DNA from: Arthrobacter globiformis NBRC 12137
GTDB lineage: Bacteria > Actinomycetota > Actinomycetes > Actinomycetales > Micrococcaceae
DNA length: 64,000 nt
Assembly (NCBI RefSeq): GCF_000238915.1
Contig: NZ_BAEG01000091.1
Span: 1-64,000, forward strand
Direction of reading: 5' to 3'
Shown one piece after another: positions 35,020 through 44,065 of the stretch (its first letter is position 1; every line of letters begins with the position of its first letter). The notes under the pieces are model-generated. The model did not search any database and was not told where the DNA came from. It worked only from the letters and a program-made list of their open reading frames with translations. The translations under genes were made by a program, and so were the position numbers.

Positions 35020-36993
35020 CTACGAGGCCGGCACCACCCTGAGCCAGGCGTAATCCAGCGGCCGCAGCACGAGCCCCTCGTCGACCCGGACCGGCTCCTC
35101 GGAAAACAGATCCAAAGCTTCGGCCGCGAATCCGGACAGCGTTTCCGCCGACACCACCTGCGGGCCGTCACCGAAGTTGGCCAGGGCCAGGACCACCGTT
35201 CCCTCGCCCGGCCGCTGGTACCCCAGTACGGCGGGGTTGTTGGTAGTAAACGGAACGAGGCGGGTGCCGGCCAGTTCGGGGGTGGCCGCGCGGACCTCCG
35301 CCAGCCGCCTCAGACCGGCAAACACGGCGCCCTCGGGCGTGGCCGGGTCCAGGCGCTTGGCGTACTTTTCTGCTGGGAACTGCGGCCGGTGAACCCACCG
35401 GCTGTCGGTCTCGTGACGATCCTCCAGCGTGTAGTCGTAGTCATTGAGCTGGCCCACCTCGTCGCCGAGGTAGAGCAGCGGGATGCCGCCGGTGCTGAAG
35501 GCCACCGAGTGGGTGAGCAGAATGCGGCGGATGGCCTCGGCCGAACCGTCCTCCAGGCCGCACAGCGACGCCGTGGTGCCGGAGATGCGGCAGTCGCCCG
35601 TCCGCGGGTTGTCCTGGAACGGCACGCCGCGGGCGAAGCTGCCCGGGAAACGGTTGACGTAGAACGAATTCAGGAACCGGCGGTGGTCGAAGCCGTTGAT
35701 GCCGAACTCGGCGGCGTCCTCATCGGCGAACGTCCAGCCGATGTCGTCGTGGCTCCGCACGTAGTTCACCCAGGATGTTCCCGGCGCAATGTTATGCCGC
35801 CGTTCGAGGGCCTGGGCGAGCAGCGACACGTTCCGCGTGGCGAGGGCTTCCCACGTGAGGGCCATCTGCAGCGGGTTGTAGGAGAGCTGGCACTCGGCGG
35901 GATCGATGTACAGGGCCACCTCATCCGGGTGCACGATCGCCTCGGACTTGAACAGCAGCGACGGCGCGGCGAGCCGGCAGACCGCGTTGAAGGCCTGCAG
36001 CAGGGTGTGCGCCTCAGGCAGGCTCTCGCAGGGTGTCCCCAGCTGCTTCCAGATGAAGGCCACAGCGTCCATCCGCAGGATGTCCACGCCCAGGTTGGCC
36101 AGGAACAGCATTTCTCCCGCCATGGCGCGGAACACCTCGGGGTTGGAGTAGTTCAGGTCCCACTGGAAGGTGTGGAAGGTGGCCCAGACCCACCGGCCGT
36201 CCGGCAGCTGCACAAAGGAGCCGGGGTGGTCCTCCGGGAAAATTTCGCGCACATTCTGTTCGAACGCATCGGGCATGGCGCGGTCCGGGAAGATCCAGTA
36301 ATAGCCGCTGTAGCGCGGGTCGCCCTCGGCGGCCCGCTGTGCCCACTCGTGCTCGTTCGAGGTGTGGTTGAAGATGAAGTCCACCACCAGGCTGATGCCG
36401 TTCGCGCGCAGTTCGGCGGCAAGCGCCCGCAGCTGGTCCATGGTGCCGAGCTTCGGGTTGACCTCGCGGTAGCTGGACACGGCATAGCCGCCGTCGGACA
36501 GGGGCTCCGGAGCCAGGAACAGCGGCATCAGGTGCAGGTAGGTGAGGCCGAGTTCCTTGAAATACGGAATGCGGGCGCGGACGCCCTCCAGGTCTGCCGC
36601 ATAGCGGTCCACGTAACAGACACCACCAAGCATGCGGTTGGACTGGAACCATTCGGTATTGCCTTCGCGGCCGGTGTCGAGCTTTTTCAGCTCTGCGGCC
36701 CGCTCCTTCCAGGAACGGGCGGCCTCCAGGGCGAGGGCCGCCAGCTGCTCCTCGATGTCCGGCCGCGATCCGTACAGCGCTCGGAACAGCCTGGACAGGT
36801 CGGGGAAATGGCGGTCGAAGCGCTGCTCCAGTGCGATCCAGTCCTGGCTGCCCGGCTCCAACCCGGCCCGCCTGGCCACTGTGCTGAACAGCTGGCGGCT
36901 GCCTGCCTTGGATGCCCCGGACGGCTGCGGCGAGCCGGATTCCCGGGCGGCGAATGGTCCCTGGGCAGCGTCCAGACTCGCGGGTTCAACCAT
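35020..36993 (-). CDS. Amylosucrase (GH13)
   Basis: A 657-aa glycoside hydrolase family 13 enzyme of the amylosucrase subfamily. It has the N-terminal helical domain, then the TIM barrel with VVDFIFNHTSNEHEWA, the nucleophile region VDILRMDAVAF, the acid/base Glu in LLFKSEAIVHPDE and the third Asp in YVRSHDDIGWTF. The loop GNTEWFQSNRMLGGVCYVDRYA is characteristic. Amylosucrase makes alpha-1,4-glucan from sucrose, releasing fructose, and can form sucrose isomers. It ends near the small ORFs; the gap to the divergent LigD-like gene is 231 bp. Confidence 0.9.
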   Translation of the reverse strand: MVEPASLDAAQGPFAARESGSPQPSGASKAGSRQLFSTVARRAGLEPGSQDWIALEQRFDRHFPDLSRLFRALYGSRPDIEEQLAALALEAARSWKERAAELKKLDTGREGNTEWFQSNRMLGGVCYVDRYAADLEGVRARIPYFKELGLTYLHLMPLFLAPEPLSDGGYAVSSYREVNPKLGTMDQLRALAAELRANGISLVVDFIFNHTSNEHEWAQRAAEGDPRYSGYYWIFPDRAMPDAFEQNVREIFPEDHPGSFVQLPDGRWVWATFHTFQWDLNYSNPEVFRAMAGEMLFLANLGVDILRMDAVAFIWKQLGTPCESLPEAHTLLQAFNAVCRLAAPSLLFKSEAIVHPDEVALYIDPAECQLSYNPLQMALTWEALATRNVSLLAQALERRHNIAPGTSWVNYVRSHDDIGWTFADEDAAEFGINGFDHRRFLNSFYVNRFPGSFARGVPFQDNPRTGDCRISGTTASLCGLEDGSAEAIRRILLTHSVAFSTGGIPLLYLGDEVGQLNDYDYTLEDRHETDSRWVHRPQFPAEKYAKRLDPATPEGAVFAGLRRLAEVRAATPELAGTRLVPFTTNNPAVLGYQRPGEGTVVLALANFGDGPQVVSAETLSGFAAEALDLFSEEPVRVDEGLVLRPLDYAWLRVVPAS

Positions 36994-37224
36994 GGAACGG
37001 GTCTCCTTCGACGAAGCTCTGCGCCCGGCGGCGCCCGGGTGGTTTCATCCCTCCGGTGGGTTTCATCCTTACAGATGGCCCCGCCGCTGCCCAGAGAGCG
37101 GGCAGGTGTTTCTTCGGGGCCGACGGCGCAACCTGCCTGATGGAACGGTCTGTCACCGATCGTAGGCAGGAATCGCCGCAGGCATGCTGCTGACGCGGTG
37201 GGCCGCGCGGGGTAGGTTGTCCCC

Positions 37225-38247
37225 ATGGCCAGTGAACAGACCACCATCAGTGTCGACGGACCGAACGGCCCCCGGGAAATGCGCCTCTCCAGCCCGAGCC
37301 GTGTGCTGTGGCCCGAGCTGGGACTGACCAAACTGGATCTCGCACGATACGTCGTGGATGTGGGTGAGGCCTTCATCAGGGCGAACGGCGACCGGCCGGT
37401 GTCCCTCCAGCGGTTTTCAGACAACGTCGACGGCGAGCAGTTCTTCTCCAAGAATCCGCCCAAAGGGACGCCGGACTTCATCCGTTCGGTCAAGGTGGTC
37501 TATCCGAGCGCGCGCTCGCACCCCCAGCTGGTTTTGGACGAGCCTGCGGCCGCGGTATGGGCGGTGCAGATGAACACCGTCGTCTTCCACCCGTGGCCCT
37601 CGCGCGCCGGGAATTCGGATAACCCGGACCAGCTGCGCATCGACCTTGACCCGCAGCCGGGCACGGACTTCGACGACGCAGTCCCTGCGGCCCTGGAGTT
37701 GAGAAAAGTGCTGTCGGAGGCCGGGCTGAACGCTTTTATCAAGACATCGGGGAACCGTGGCCTGCATGTGTACGCGCCCATTGAGCCAACCCGCGAGTTC
37801 CTGGACGTCCGCCATGCCGTGATCGGCGCCGCCCGGGAGCTTGAGCGGCGGATGCCGGACAAGGTGACCACGAACTGGTGGAAGGAGGAACGCGGGGAGC
37901 GAATCTTCCTCGATTTCAACCAGGCCAACCGTGACCGCACCATCGCCGGCGCCTACAGCCCGCGGGCGCTCCCGCACGCTTCCGTGTCCTGTCCCATCAG
38001 CTGGGACGAACTGGAGAGCGTGAATCCAAAGGACTTCACCATCCTCACTGTGCCGGACAGGCTGAAGACGGTGGGGGACCCATGGGCGGAGATGCATGCC
38101 AACCCGGGCACCATCGACACACTGCTGGGGTGGTGGGAGCGCGACCTCGAGAACGGGCTGGGGGAACTGCCGTTCCCGCCGGACTACCCCAAGATGCCGG
38201 GCGAACCGCCCCGGGTCCAGCCCAGCAGGGCGAAGAAGGCCGAGTAG
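37225..38247 (+). CDS. LigD-type primase/polymerase domain protein
   Basis: A 340-aa stand-alone archaeo-eukaryotic-primase (PolDom) like that of LigD. The metal motif DLD is in LRIDLDPQPG, the nucleotide-binding SGNRGLHVYAPI matches the family SGxxGxH, and GERIFLDFNQANRDRTIAGAYSPR with the following CPISWDEL is typical. No ligase or nuclease domain is attached. The ATG at 37225 has TAGGTT (37213-37218) six bases upstream, a leaderless pattern. A role in non-homologous end joining or gap filling is inferred; no Ku gene is in the window. Confidence 0.88.
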   Translation: MASEQTTISVDGPNGPREMRLSSPSRVLWPELGLTKLDLARYVVDVGEAFIRANGDRPVSLQRFSDNVDGEQFFSKNPPKGTPDFIRSVKVVYPSARSHPQLVLDEPAAAVWAVQMNTVVFHPWPSRAGNSDNPDQLRIDLDPQPGTDFDDAVPAALELRKVLSEAGLNAFIKTSGNRGLHVYAPIEPTREFLDVRHAVIGAARELERRMPDKVTTNWWKEERGERIFLDFNQANRDRTIAGAYSPRALPHASVSCPISWDELESVNPKDFTILTVPDRLKTVGDPWAEMHANPGTIDTLLGWWERDLENGLGELPFPPDYPKMPGEPPRVQPSRAKKAE

Positions 38248-38254
38248 CCGGGCA

Positions 38255-38276
38255 CACCGCCCCGCCCGGGGCGGTG
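38255..38276 (+). terminator. Terminator hairpin after the LigD-like gene
   Basis: A perfect 9-bp stem CACCGCCCC / GGGGCGGTG around a GCCC loop, 8 bp after the stop codon, with no U-run. Confidence 0.7.
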
Positions 38277-38297
38277 CCTAGGCCCGAACTCCGCGCA

Positions 38298-38390
38298 ACT
38301 TAAACCAGTCCCTACTCAAACCAGTCCCTACTCAAACCCGCGCCCAACTCAAACCAGTCCCTACTCAAACCCGCGCCCTACTCAAACCGG
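38298..38390. repeat. Tandem repeats at the 3' end of the YciO gene
   Basis: Five to six 16-17-bp units, ACTCAAACCAGTCCCT alternating with ACTCAAACCCGCGCCC(A/T). Each resembles the sequence holding the last codons and stop of the yciO-like gene, so they look like duplications of that gene's 3' end. Confidence 0.75.
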
Positions 38391-38998
38391 GACGGGTCGC
38401 CGGTGCCGCGGCGCACCACCTCGGCAGTGCCGCCGGAGAAGTCGACGACGGTGGTCGGTTCGGAGCCGGTGTCACCGGACTCGATCACCGCGTCCACCAC
38501 ATGATCCAGCCGCTCCTTGATCTCCCAGCCCTGGGTCAGCGGATCCTCCTCGTCCGGCAGCAGCAGGGTGCTGGACAGCAAAGGTTCGCCAAGCTCCGCC
38601 AGCAGCGCCTGGACGAAGTTGTGCCGCGGAATGCGCACCCCCACCGTCTTCTTCTTCGGATGCAGCAGCCGGCGCGGGACCTCCTTGGTGGCCGGCAGGA
38701 TGAACGTGTAGCTGCCCGGCGTGACGGACTTGATGCTGCGGAACACATCGTTGCCGATGTTCACGAACTGCCCCAGCTGGGCGAAGTCCCGGCAGACCAG
38801 CGTGAAATGGTGTTTGTCGTCCAGCTGCCGGATGGAACGGATCCGGTCCAGCGCCTCCTTGTTCCCCAGTTGCGCGCCGAGGGCGTAGCAGGAGTCCGTG
38901 GGGTAGGCAATCAGCCCGCCCGATCGAAGGAGCTCCACGATCTGCGAGATCGCTCGGGGCTGGGGGTCCTCGGGGTGGACATCAAAGAATTTCGCCAT
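38378..38998 (-). CDS. YciO/Sua5/YrdC-family protein
   Basis: A 206-aa protein with the YrdC fold: GGLIAYPTDSCYALGAQLGNKEAL, KHHFTLVCRDFAQLGQF, the central GSYTFILPATKEVP and the basic KKKTVGVRIPRH segment, as in Sua5/YciO. Sua5 makes threonylcarbamoyl-AMP for tRNA t6A. This member looks closer to the YciO branch, whose role is less certain. Its 3' end is followed by tandem copies of itself (see the repeat feature). Confidence 0.85.
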   Translation of the reverse strand: MAKFFDVHPEDPQPRAISQIVELLRSGGLIAYPTDSCYALGAQLGNKEALDRIRSIRQLDDKHHFTLVCRDFAQLGQFVNIGNDVFRSIKSVTPGSYTFILPATKEVPRRLLHPKKKTVGVRIPRHNFVQALLAELGEPLLSSTLLLPDEEDPLTQGWEIKERLDHVVDAVIESGDTGSEPTTVVDFSGGTAEVVRRGTGDPSRFE

Positions 38999-39078
38999 GC
39001 GTTGAGCCTACGGCCCGGCCGCCGTCCACGCACGCACCCACACGCGCGCGATCACAGCCGCGCCCCCAGTCCCGGCCC

Positions 39079-41055
39079 TTACCCCACGTGCACCCACGGC
39101 CGCCTGGTGACCTCCGGTTCGGCTTCGCGCAGCACCTCGCGCGTGACCGGTGCGATCTCACCCTCCCCGAGGAACAGGAAGCGCAGCAGGTTCACCACGG
39201 GATTCCCCTCCGTCCAGCGGAAGTAGATGTGCGGCATGAGGCCGGTGACGTCCCGGATGTGCAGGAGCACGGACGCGATGGTGTTCGGAACGACGGGCCC
39301 GTGCACCTCCAGCACCCGGTAGCCGTGCCGCACCACCCCGTGCACCTGCAGCTCGGTTTCGAAGTCCGAGGAGTCGTCAACAATCACCTCAAGGAACAGC
39401 GCCTCGTAATGGACCGGCAGGTGGCTGACCTCGATGGCGGATGTCAATTTCTGCCGGTACGCCTCCGCGGTCAGCCTGCGCGGCTCGTGCGCGATGATCC
39501 CGATCGGGCCGCTCTCGTCCGCGGCAACGAATTCCAGTGCCGTCCGGTCGAGGCGGACGTGGGTAGCGTGCAGCTCGAAGGACCGCCCGATCCTGGACAG
39601 CAGCGAAATGACGATGATGCCGGCGATGAAGAACGCCGCAATGCGGATGCCCTCGGGCCGCTCAATGACGTTCGCGACCGTCGTGTAAATGAACACCAGG
39701 GCGATCAGCCCGAAGCCGGCGGTGCGCTTCCGCTGCCGGCGCCGCCGGGCGGACAGCGCGACGGCGACCGCCGCCGACGTCATCAGCACCAGCACGCCGG
39801 TGGCGTAGGCACCGCCCTGGGCGTCGACGTCGGCCTCGAAAAGAATGGTGACCAGAAAGGCGATGAAACCGAAAACCAGCACCAGCGGCCGGACGGCCTT
39901 CGCCCACTCGGGCGCCATCCCGTACCGCGGCAGGTACCTCGGCACCAGGTTCAGCAGCCCGGCCATCGCCGACGCGCCCGCGAACCACAGGATGGCGACG
40001 GTGCTCAGGTCGTAGACCGTGCCGAACCCGTTCCCCAGGTACTGGTGGGCCAGGAAGGCAAGGGCGCGCCCGTTGGCCTGCCCGCCCGGTTGGAATTCGG
40101 CGGCCGGAATGAGGATCACCGTGGTGAGGCTGCTGGCGATGAGGAACGCGCTCATGATCAGCGCGGCCGTGGTCAGCATGCGGCGGGTTCCCGCGACGCG
40201 GCCCGCCGGGTCCTCCTCGGTGTCCGAATCCTGCCCCCGGACCTGCGGCATGACTGCCACGCCGGTTTCGAAGCCGGACAGCCCAAGGGCCAGCTTGGGA
40301 AACACCAGCAGCGCTATGGCCACCGCCAGGACAGGATTGCCGTGCGACGTCCCCAGGGCCTGCCACCAGTCACCGACGGCGGTCGGGTGGCCCAGGGTTT
40401 CGACGGCGGCCCTTGCCACCACCACGACGTTCAGCCCCAGATAGACCGCCACCAGGACGACGGCGATCCCGATCGCCTCCTTGAACCCCCGCAGGAACAC
40501 AGCAGCGAGCAGCGCCAGGAGAACGAGGGTCACCGTCACTTCCTGCCCCTGCAGCCACGCCGGGGCGTAGGGATTCTGGATGAGGTGCGCCGTGGCGTCG
40601 GCGGCGGAGAGGGTCATGGTGATCATGAAGTCCGTCGCCGCGAAGCCGAGCAGCACCAGGACGAACACCTTCCCGCCCCAGCGGGGGAGAAGCCGCTCCA
40701 GCATGGCGATGGAACCCTCGCCATGGGAACTTTCGCCCGCCACCCGGCGGTACACCGGCAGTGCACCGAACAGTGTGACGACCACCAGCACCAACGTGGC
40801 GAGCGGGGAAATGACGCCGGCCGCGAGCGCGGCGATGGCGGGCTGGTAGCCGAGCGTGGAGAAGTAGTCCACGCCGGTCAGGCACATGACCTGCCACCAT
40901 GCATGCTTCCGCTCGTTGGCCATGGTCCGGCCGCCGGGTCCCTGGTGGGATCCCTTACTGTCCTGAAGGCCCAGCAGCAGCCAGCTGTGAAGCCGTTGCC
41001 TCCGTGTGCGGCGCAGCTCGGAGGGTTCCGCCGGTGGGCGGCTCATGGTGGTCAT
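39079..41055 (-). CDS. APC-superfamily permease, possible K+ transporter
   Basis: A 658-aa protein with about 12 transmembrane helices (TGVDYFSTLGYQPAIAALAAG at TM1) followed by a soluble C-terminal half of about 180 residues. APC features are present (LALGLSGFETGVAVMPQVRG). The C-terminal extension recalls the KimA/KUP-like architecture, and the gene is divergent from KdpD/KdpE-like regulators, so potassium transport is plausible but not shown. The ATG at 41055 has AAAGG upstream, though the second Met three codons later is also possible. Confidence 0.75.
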   Translation of the reverse strand: MTTMSRPPAEPSELRRTRRQRLHSWLLLGLQDSKGSHQGPGGRTMANERKHAWWQVMCLTGVDYFSTLGYQPAIAALAAGVISPLATLVLVVVTLFGALPVYRRVAGESSHGEGSIAMLERLLPRWGGKVFVLVLLGFAATDFMITMTLSAADATAHLIQNPYAPAWLQGQEVTVTLVLLALLAAVFLRGFKEAIGIAVVLVAVYLGLNVVVVARAAVETLGHPTAVGDWWQALGTSHGNPVLAVAIALLVFPKLALGLSGFETGVAVMPQVRGQDSDTEEDPAGRVAGTRRMLTTAALIMSAFLIASSLTTVILIPAAEFQPGGQANGRALAFLAHQYLGNGFGTVYDLSTVAILWFAGASAMAGLLNLVPRYLPRYGMAPEWAKAVRPLVLVFGFIAFLVTILFEADVDAQGGAYATGVLVLMTSAAVAVALSARRRRQRKRTAGFGLIALVFIYTTVANVIERPEGIRIAAFFIAGIIVISLLSRIGRSFELHATHVRLDRTALEFVAADESGPIGIIAHEPRRLTAEAYRQKLTSAIEVSHLPVHYEALFLEVIVDDSSDFETELQVHGVVRHGYRVLEVHGPVVPNTIASVLLHIRDVTGLMPHIYFRWTEGNPVVNLLRFLFLGEGEIAPVTREVLREAEPEVTRRPWVHVG

Positions 41056-41221
41056 GGTGCCTTTCAGCCCGGGGCACTTCGCTGCGGGCACTGCCGAACG
41101 TAGCACCGGGCAGGAGCGCCGGGACCGCCGGCAGCGGAATCTTGACGGATCCTTAACGCCGGTGTGAAGCACCCCACCGCACGTGCCGCGTTGGCCGGCG
41201 GACAGGTGAAAGAATGGCGTC

Positions 41222-43267
41222 ATGGCAGGGGAACGGATCGTCATTGGCCTGTCGGGAGGCCTTGAGGGGGAGGTCCTGATCCGCCGTGCCTTCAAGGTCC
41301 TGGACGGAGCCGGCGGCGGGGACCTGCTAGCCGTGCACATCCGTTCCGCGGACGGCGCGTCGCGGGAATCGACCAGCGCCCTCGAATCGCAGCGCCGCCT
41401 GGTGGTGGAGCTGGGGGGCAGTTACCACACCGTCGCAGCAGCTGACCCCGTCGAAGCACTCCTCGGGTTTGCGTCCCATGTCGGCGCCACCCGCCTGGTC
41501 ATCGGCCAGTCACGGGCACACCCGCTGTCGAGGCCTTTCACCGGCGCCACGGAGACACGGATCATCCGCCGTGCCGGAGACCTCGACGTGCAGGTGGTGC
41601 CGCATCCCCTCGCCGGGCGCGGCACAGGCCGGCGGCGGCAGCGGGACCTCGGCCGCGTGCGCGTCGCCGTCGGGTTCGTGCTGGCGGCCGCCGTCCCCAT
41701 CCTGATGCAGCTGGCGCTCGCCGTCATTGAGCACAGCGTGGCCACCGCCGTCTTGGTCCAGCTCGCCGGGGCCGTAGCCGTAGCGCTCGTGGGAGGCCTG
41801 TGGCCGGCTGTCGCGGGGGCGCTCTGGAGCAGCCTGCTGGTCAACTACTTCTCGACGCCCCCGCTTGGCGAACTGGCCATCAAAGACCCGCAGGACCTGC
41901 TTTCCCTGGCCGTGTTCGTGGGCGTCTCGGTGGCTGTGGCCGGTGTGGTGGACAGGTCTGCCCGGCGGTCCAAGGAAGCCGCCCGGGCGCGCGCCGAGGC
42001 CGCGACGCTCGGCGAGCTGGCCCGCGGAGCCACCCGCGCGGAGGACACCGTGGGCAGTCTCCTGGAACAGGCACTGGACGTCTTCGGAGTCCGCGGAGCG
42101 GCCCTCTTCAGCGGGACGGCTACCCGGAGCGGACTGGCTTCCGGCGACGCACAGCCTTTCAGTGACGCACCGGCTTCCCGCGACGGGGAGGGCGGGCCAG
42201 TGCGGAAGCTGCTGGCGAGTGCGGGCGAGCTGACCGATTCTGAACGGGAAGGCGCGGATTTTGCCGAGCACACCGTGGAACCGGTCGACGACGGCACCTG
42301 GCTGGTGCTGTTCGGCAGGACGGTGCCGGCTGCTGACAGCAGCCTGCTGGGCGCCTTTGCCGCGCACGTGCTGGCACAGCTGGAGCGCCGGCAGCTGGCC
42401 GCCAGCCGGCTGGAAGTGCTTCGGCTTGCCGAAGGCAACACCATGCGGACCGCGATCCTCCGCGCCGTCTCGCACGACCTCCGCACGCCGCTCGCCGGTA
42501 TCAAGCTCGCCGTCGGCGGCCTTCTGCAGACCGCCGTCACGTACACGCCCGAGGAGAAACAGGAGCTGTTGGAAACCATCGACGAATGCTCGGACCGGCT
42601 GGACGCCCTGGTGGGGAACCTCCTCGACATGTCCAGGATCACGGCCGATTCGGTACGGCCCCTGATGAAGCCCGTCCGGTGGCTCGACGTCGTGCCCCCG
42701 GCGTTGCGTGGGCTTCCGCCGGGCAGCGTGCGGGTGGTGTTGCCGCCGAACCTTCCCGCCGTCGACGCTGACGCTGTCCTGCTGGAACGCGTCATCGCCA
42801 ACATCGCGGAAAACGCGGTCAAGTACGCGCCCGCATCGGACGTCACCGTGACCTCGGCGTCGGGCGGGCTCAGCAGCGCCGTCCTCAACGGCCACCCGGC
42901 CGGCGAACTGCGGATCATCGACCACGGACGCGGCGTGCCTGACCGCAATGTGCAGGCGATGTTCCGGCCCTTCCAGCGCCTGGACGATCTGTCACAGTCA
43001 ACCGGCGTGGGACTCGGACTGGCCGTCGCGAGGGGATTCGTCTCGGCCATGGGCGGCAGCCTGGGGGCGGAGGAGACGCCCGGCGGGGGACTCACGATGG
43101 TCATCAGGCTTCCCCTCTCGACGGGACATGCCTCACCAGGGCATGGCTCAACAGGGCCTGACTCAACAGGGCCCAACTCAACAGGGCAAGACAGGCACGA
43201 CGGCGGCCCATCCGCCGTCTCGCCTGCCGGTTCTCCGGCTGTTGCTCCCCAGGAGACTGCCCAGTGA
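41222..43267 (+). CDS. KdpD-like sensor histidine kinase lacking the KdpD N-terminal domain
   Basis: A 681-aa kinase. Residues 1-135 form a universal-stress-like domain (IVIGLSGGLEGEVLI). About four TM helices follow (145-245) with the KdpD-type NYFSTPP motif. Then come a GAF-like region, HisKA with H418 in AVSHDLRTPLAG, and the catalytic domain (NIAENAVKYAP, DHGRGVP, GVGLGLAVARGF). Compared with the ~890-aa KdpD, the first ~200 residues with the Walker motifs are missing. The C-terminal tail carries four 15-bp repeats (43127-43186) encoding HGSTGPDSTGPNSTG. It overlaps the KdpE-like gene by a GTGA and is divergent from an APC permease. Confidence 0.88.
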   Translation: MAGERIVIGLSGGLEGEVLIRRAFKVLDGAGGGDLLAVHIRSADGASRESTSALESQRRLVVELGGSYHTVAAADPVEALLGFASHVGATRLVIGQSRAHPLSRPFTGATETRIIRRAGDLDVQVVPHPLAGRGTGRRRQRDLGRVRVAVGFVLAAAVPILMQLALAVIEHSVATAVLVQLAGAVAVALVGGLWPAVAGALWSSLLVNYFSTPPLGELAIKDPQDLLSLAVFVGVSVAVAGVVDRSARRSKEAARARAEAATLGELARGATRAEDTVGSLLEQALDVFGVRGAALFSGTATRSGLASGDAQPFSDAPASRDGEGGPVRKLLASAGELTDSEREGADFAEHTVEPVDDGTWLVLFGRTVPAADSSLLGAFAAHVLAQLERRQLAASRLEVLRLAEGNTMRTAILRAVSHDLRTPLAGIKLAVGGLLQTAVTYTPEEKQELLETIDECSDRLDALVGNLLDMSRITADSVRPLMKPVRWLDVVPPALRGLPPGSVRVVLPPNLPAVDADAVLLERVIANIAENAVKYAPASDVTVTSASGGLSSAVLNGHPAGELRIIDHGRGVPDRNVQAMFRPFQRLDDLSQSTGVGLGLAVARGFVSAMGGSLGAEETPGGGLTMVIRLPLSTGHASPGHGSTGPDSTGPNSTGQDRHDGGPSAVSPAGSPAVAPQETAQ

Positions 43268-43938
43268 CCGGCGTCCTCGTGGTCGATGATGACCAGCATC
43301 TGCTAAAGGCCCTGCGGATCACGCTGCAGGCACATGGCTACGCCGTGGAGACGGCCGCGGACGGCGAGGCGGCGTTGATTGCCGCCTCCCGCAATCCGCC
43401 CGGGATTGTTGTCCTGGACCTCGGACTGCCCGACATGGATGGCGCGGCGGTCCTCCGGGAACTCCGCCGCTGGAGCACCGCACCTGTCCTGGTGCTCTCG
43501 GCCCGGCACGGCTCATCGGACAAGGTGGACGCCCTCGACGCCGGCGCGGACGACTACATCACCAAGCCCTTCGGACTGGAGGAGCTTCTGGCCCGGCTTC
43601 GCGCCCTCCTGCGCCGGGCCCCGGAAGCCATCGAGCCGTCCACGGTGGACACCCCGGAGTTCAGCGTGGACCTGGGACGGCGGATGGTCACCCGGAACGG
43701 AGAACCCGTGCGGCTCACTCCCACGGAGTGGAGCATTCTCGAACTGCTTGTACGGAATCCCGGGAAGCTCATCACCCAGCAGCAGATCCTGGCCAGCGTG
43801 TGGGGTCCGGCCTACGAAAAGGAAGCCAATTACCTGCGCGTCTATATGGCGCAGCTGCGGCGCAAGCTCGAGGCGGACACCGGCAACCCCCGCCATCTGC
43901 TGACCGAGGCCGGCATTGGCTACCGATTTCGGCCCTGA
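43264..43938 (+). CDS. OmpR/KdpE-like response regulator
   Basis: A 224-aa regulator. The receiver domain has the acidic pocket VVDDD, phospho-acceptor D52 in VLDLGLPDMDG, and K near 103 in DDYITKPFGLEELLAR. The winged-helix domain (LTPTEWSILELLVRNPGKLITQQQIL, then VWGPAYEKEANYLRVYMAQLRRKLE) is typical of KdpE. The GTG start overlaps the kinase stop (GTGA at 43264-43267), so they are co-translated. No kdpFABC genes are in the window; the target may be the divergent APC permease. Confidence 0.9.
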   Translation: MTGVLVVDDDQHLLKALRITLQAHGYAVETAADGEAALIAASRNPPGIVVLDLGLPDMDGAAVLRELRRWSTAPVLVLSARHGSSDKVDALDAGADDYITKPFGLEELLARLRALLRRAPEAIEPSTVDTPEFSVDLGRRMVTRNGEPVRLTPTEWSILELLVRNPGKLITQQQILASVWGPAYEKEANYLRVYMAQLRRKLEADTGNPRHLLTEAGIGYRFRP

Positions 43939-43948
43939 CCTGCACTTA

Positions 43949-43985
43949 TGAACGGCCAGTGAACTTCCGTGAACCCCTATGAAGA
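43949..43985. promoter_or_regulatory. Phased TGAAC direct repeats (PHO-box- or OmpR-type site)
   Basis: TGAAC occurs at 43949, 43960 and 43970 and TGAAG at 43980, at 10-11-bp spacing, just upstream of the VOC gene. On the other strand the units read GTTCAC/GTTCAT. Actinobacterial PhoP boxes use GTTCACC repeats of this spacing, and OmpR-type regulators generally bind phased direct repeats. Confidence 0.5.
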
Positions 43986-44065
43986 GGAGAGGGATTCGGG
44001 CAACATGTGTAGTGCCGGGCGCCTCTCACCACGCGCCAACATGTACAGCCGAAGGAGAACCGATC

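Noticed and set aside
41510..42925. A 471-codon minus-strand frame opposite the KdpD-like kinase
   Set aside because: It is the shadow of the kinase, which has all histidine kinase motifs in order.
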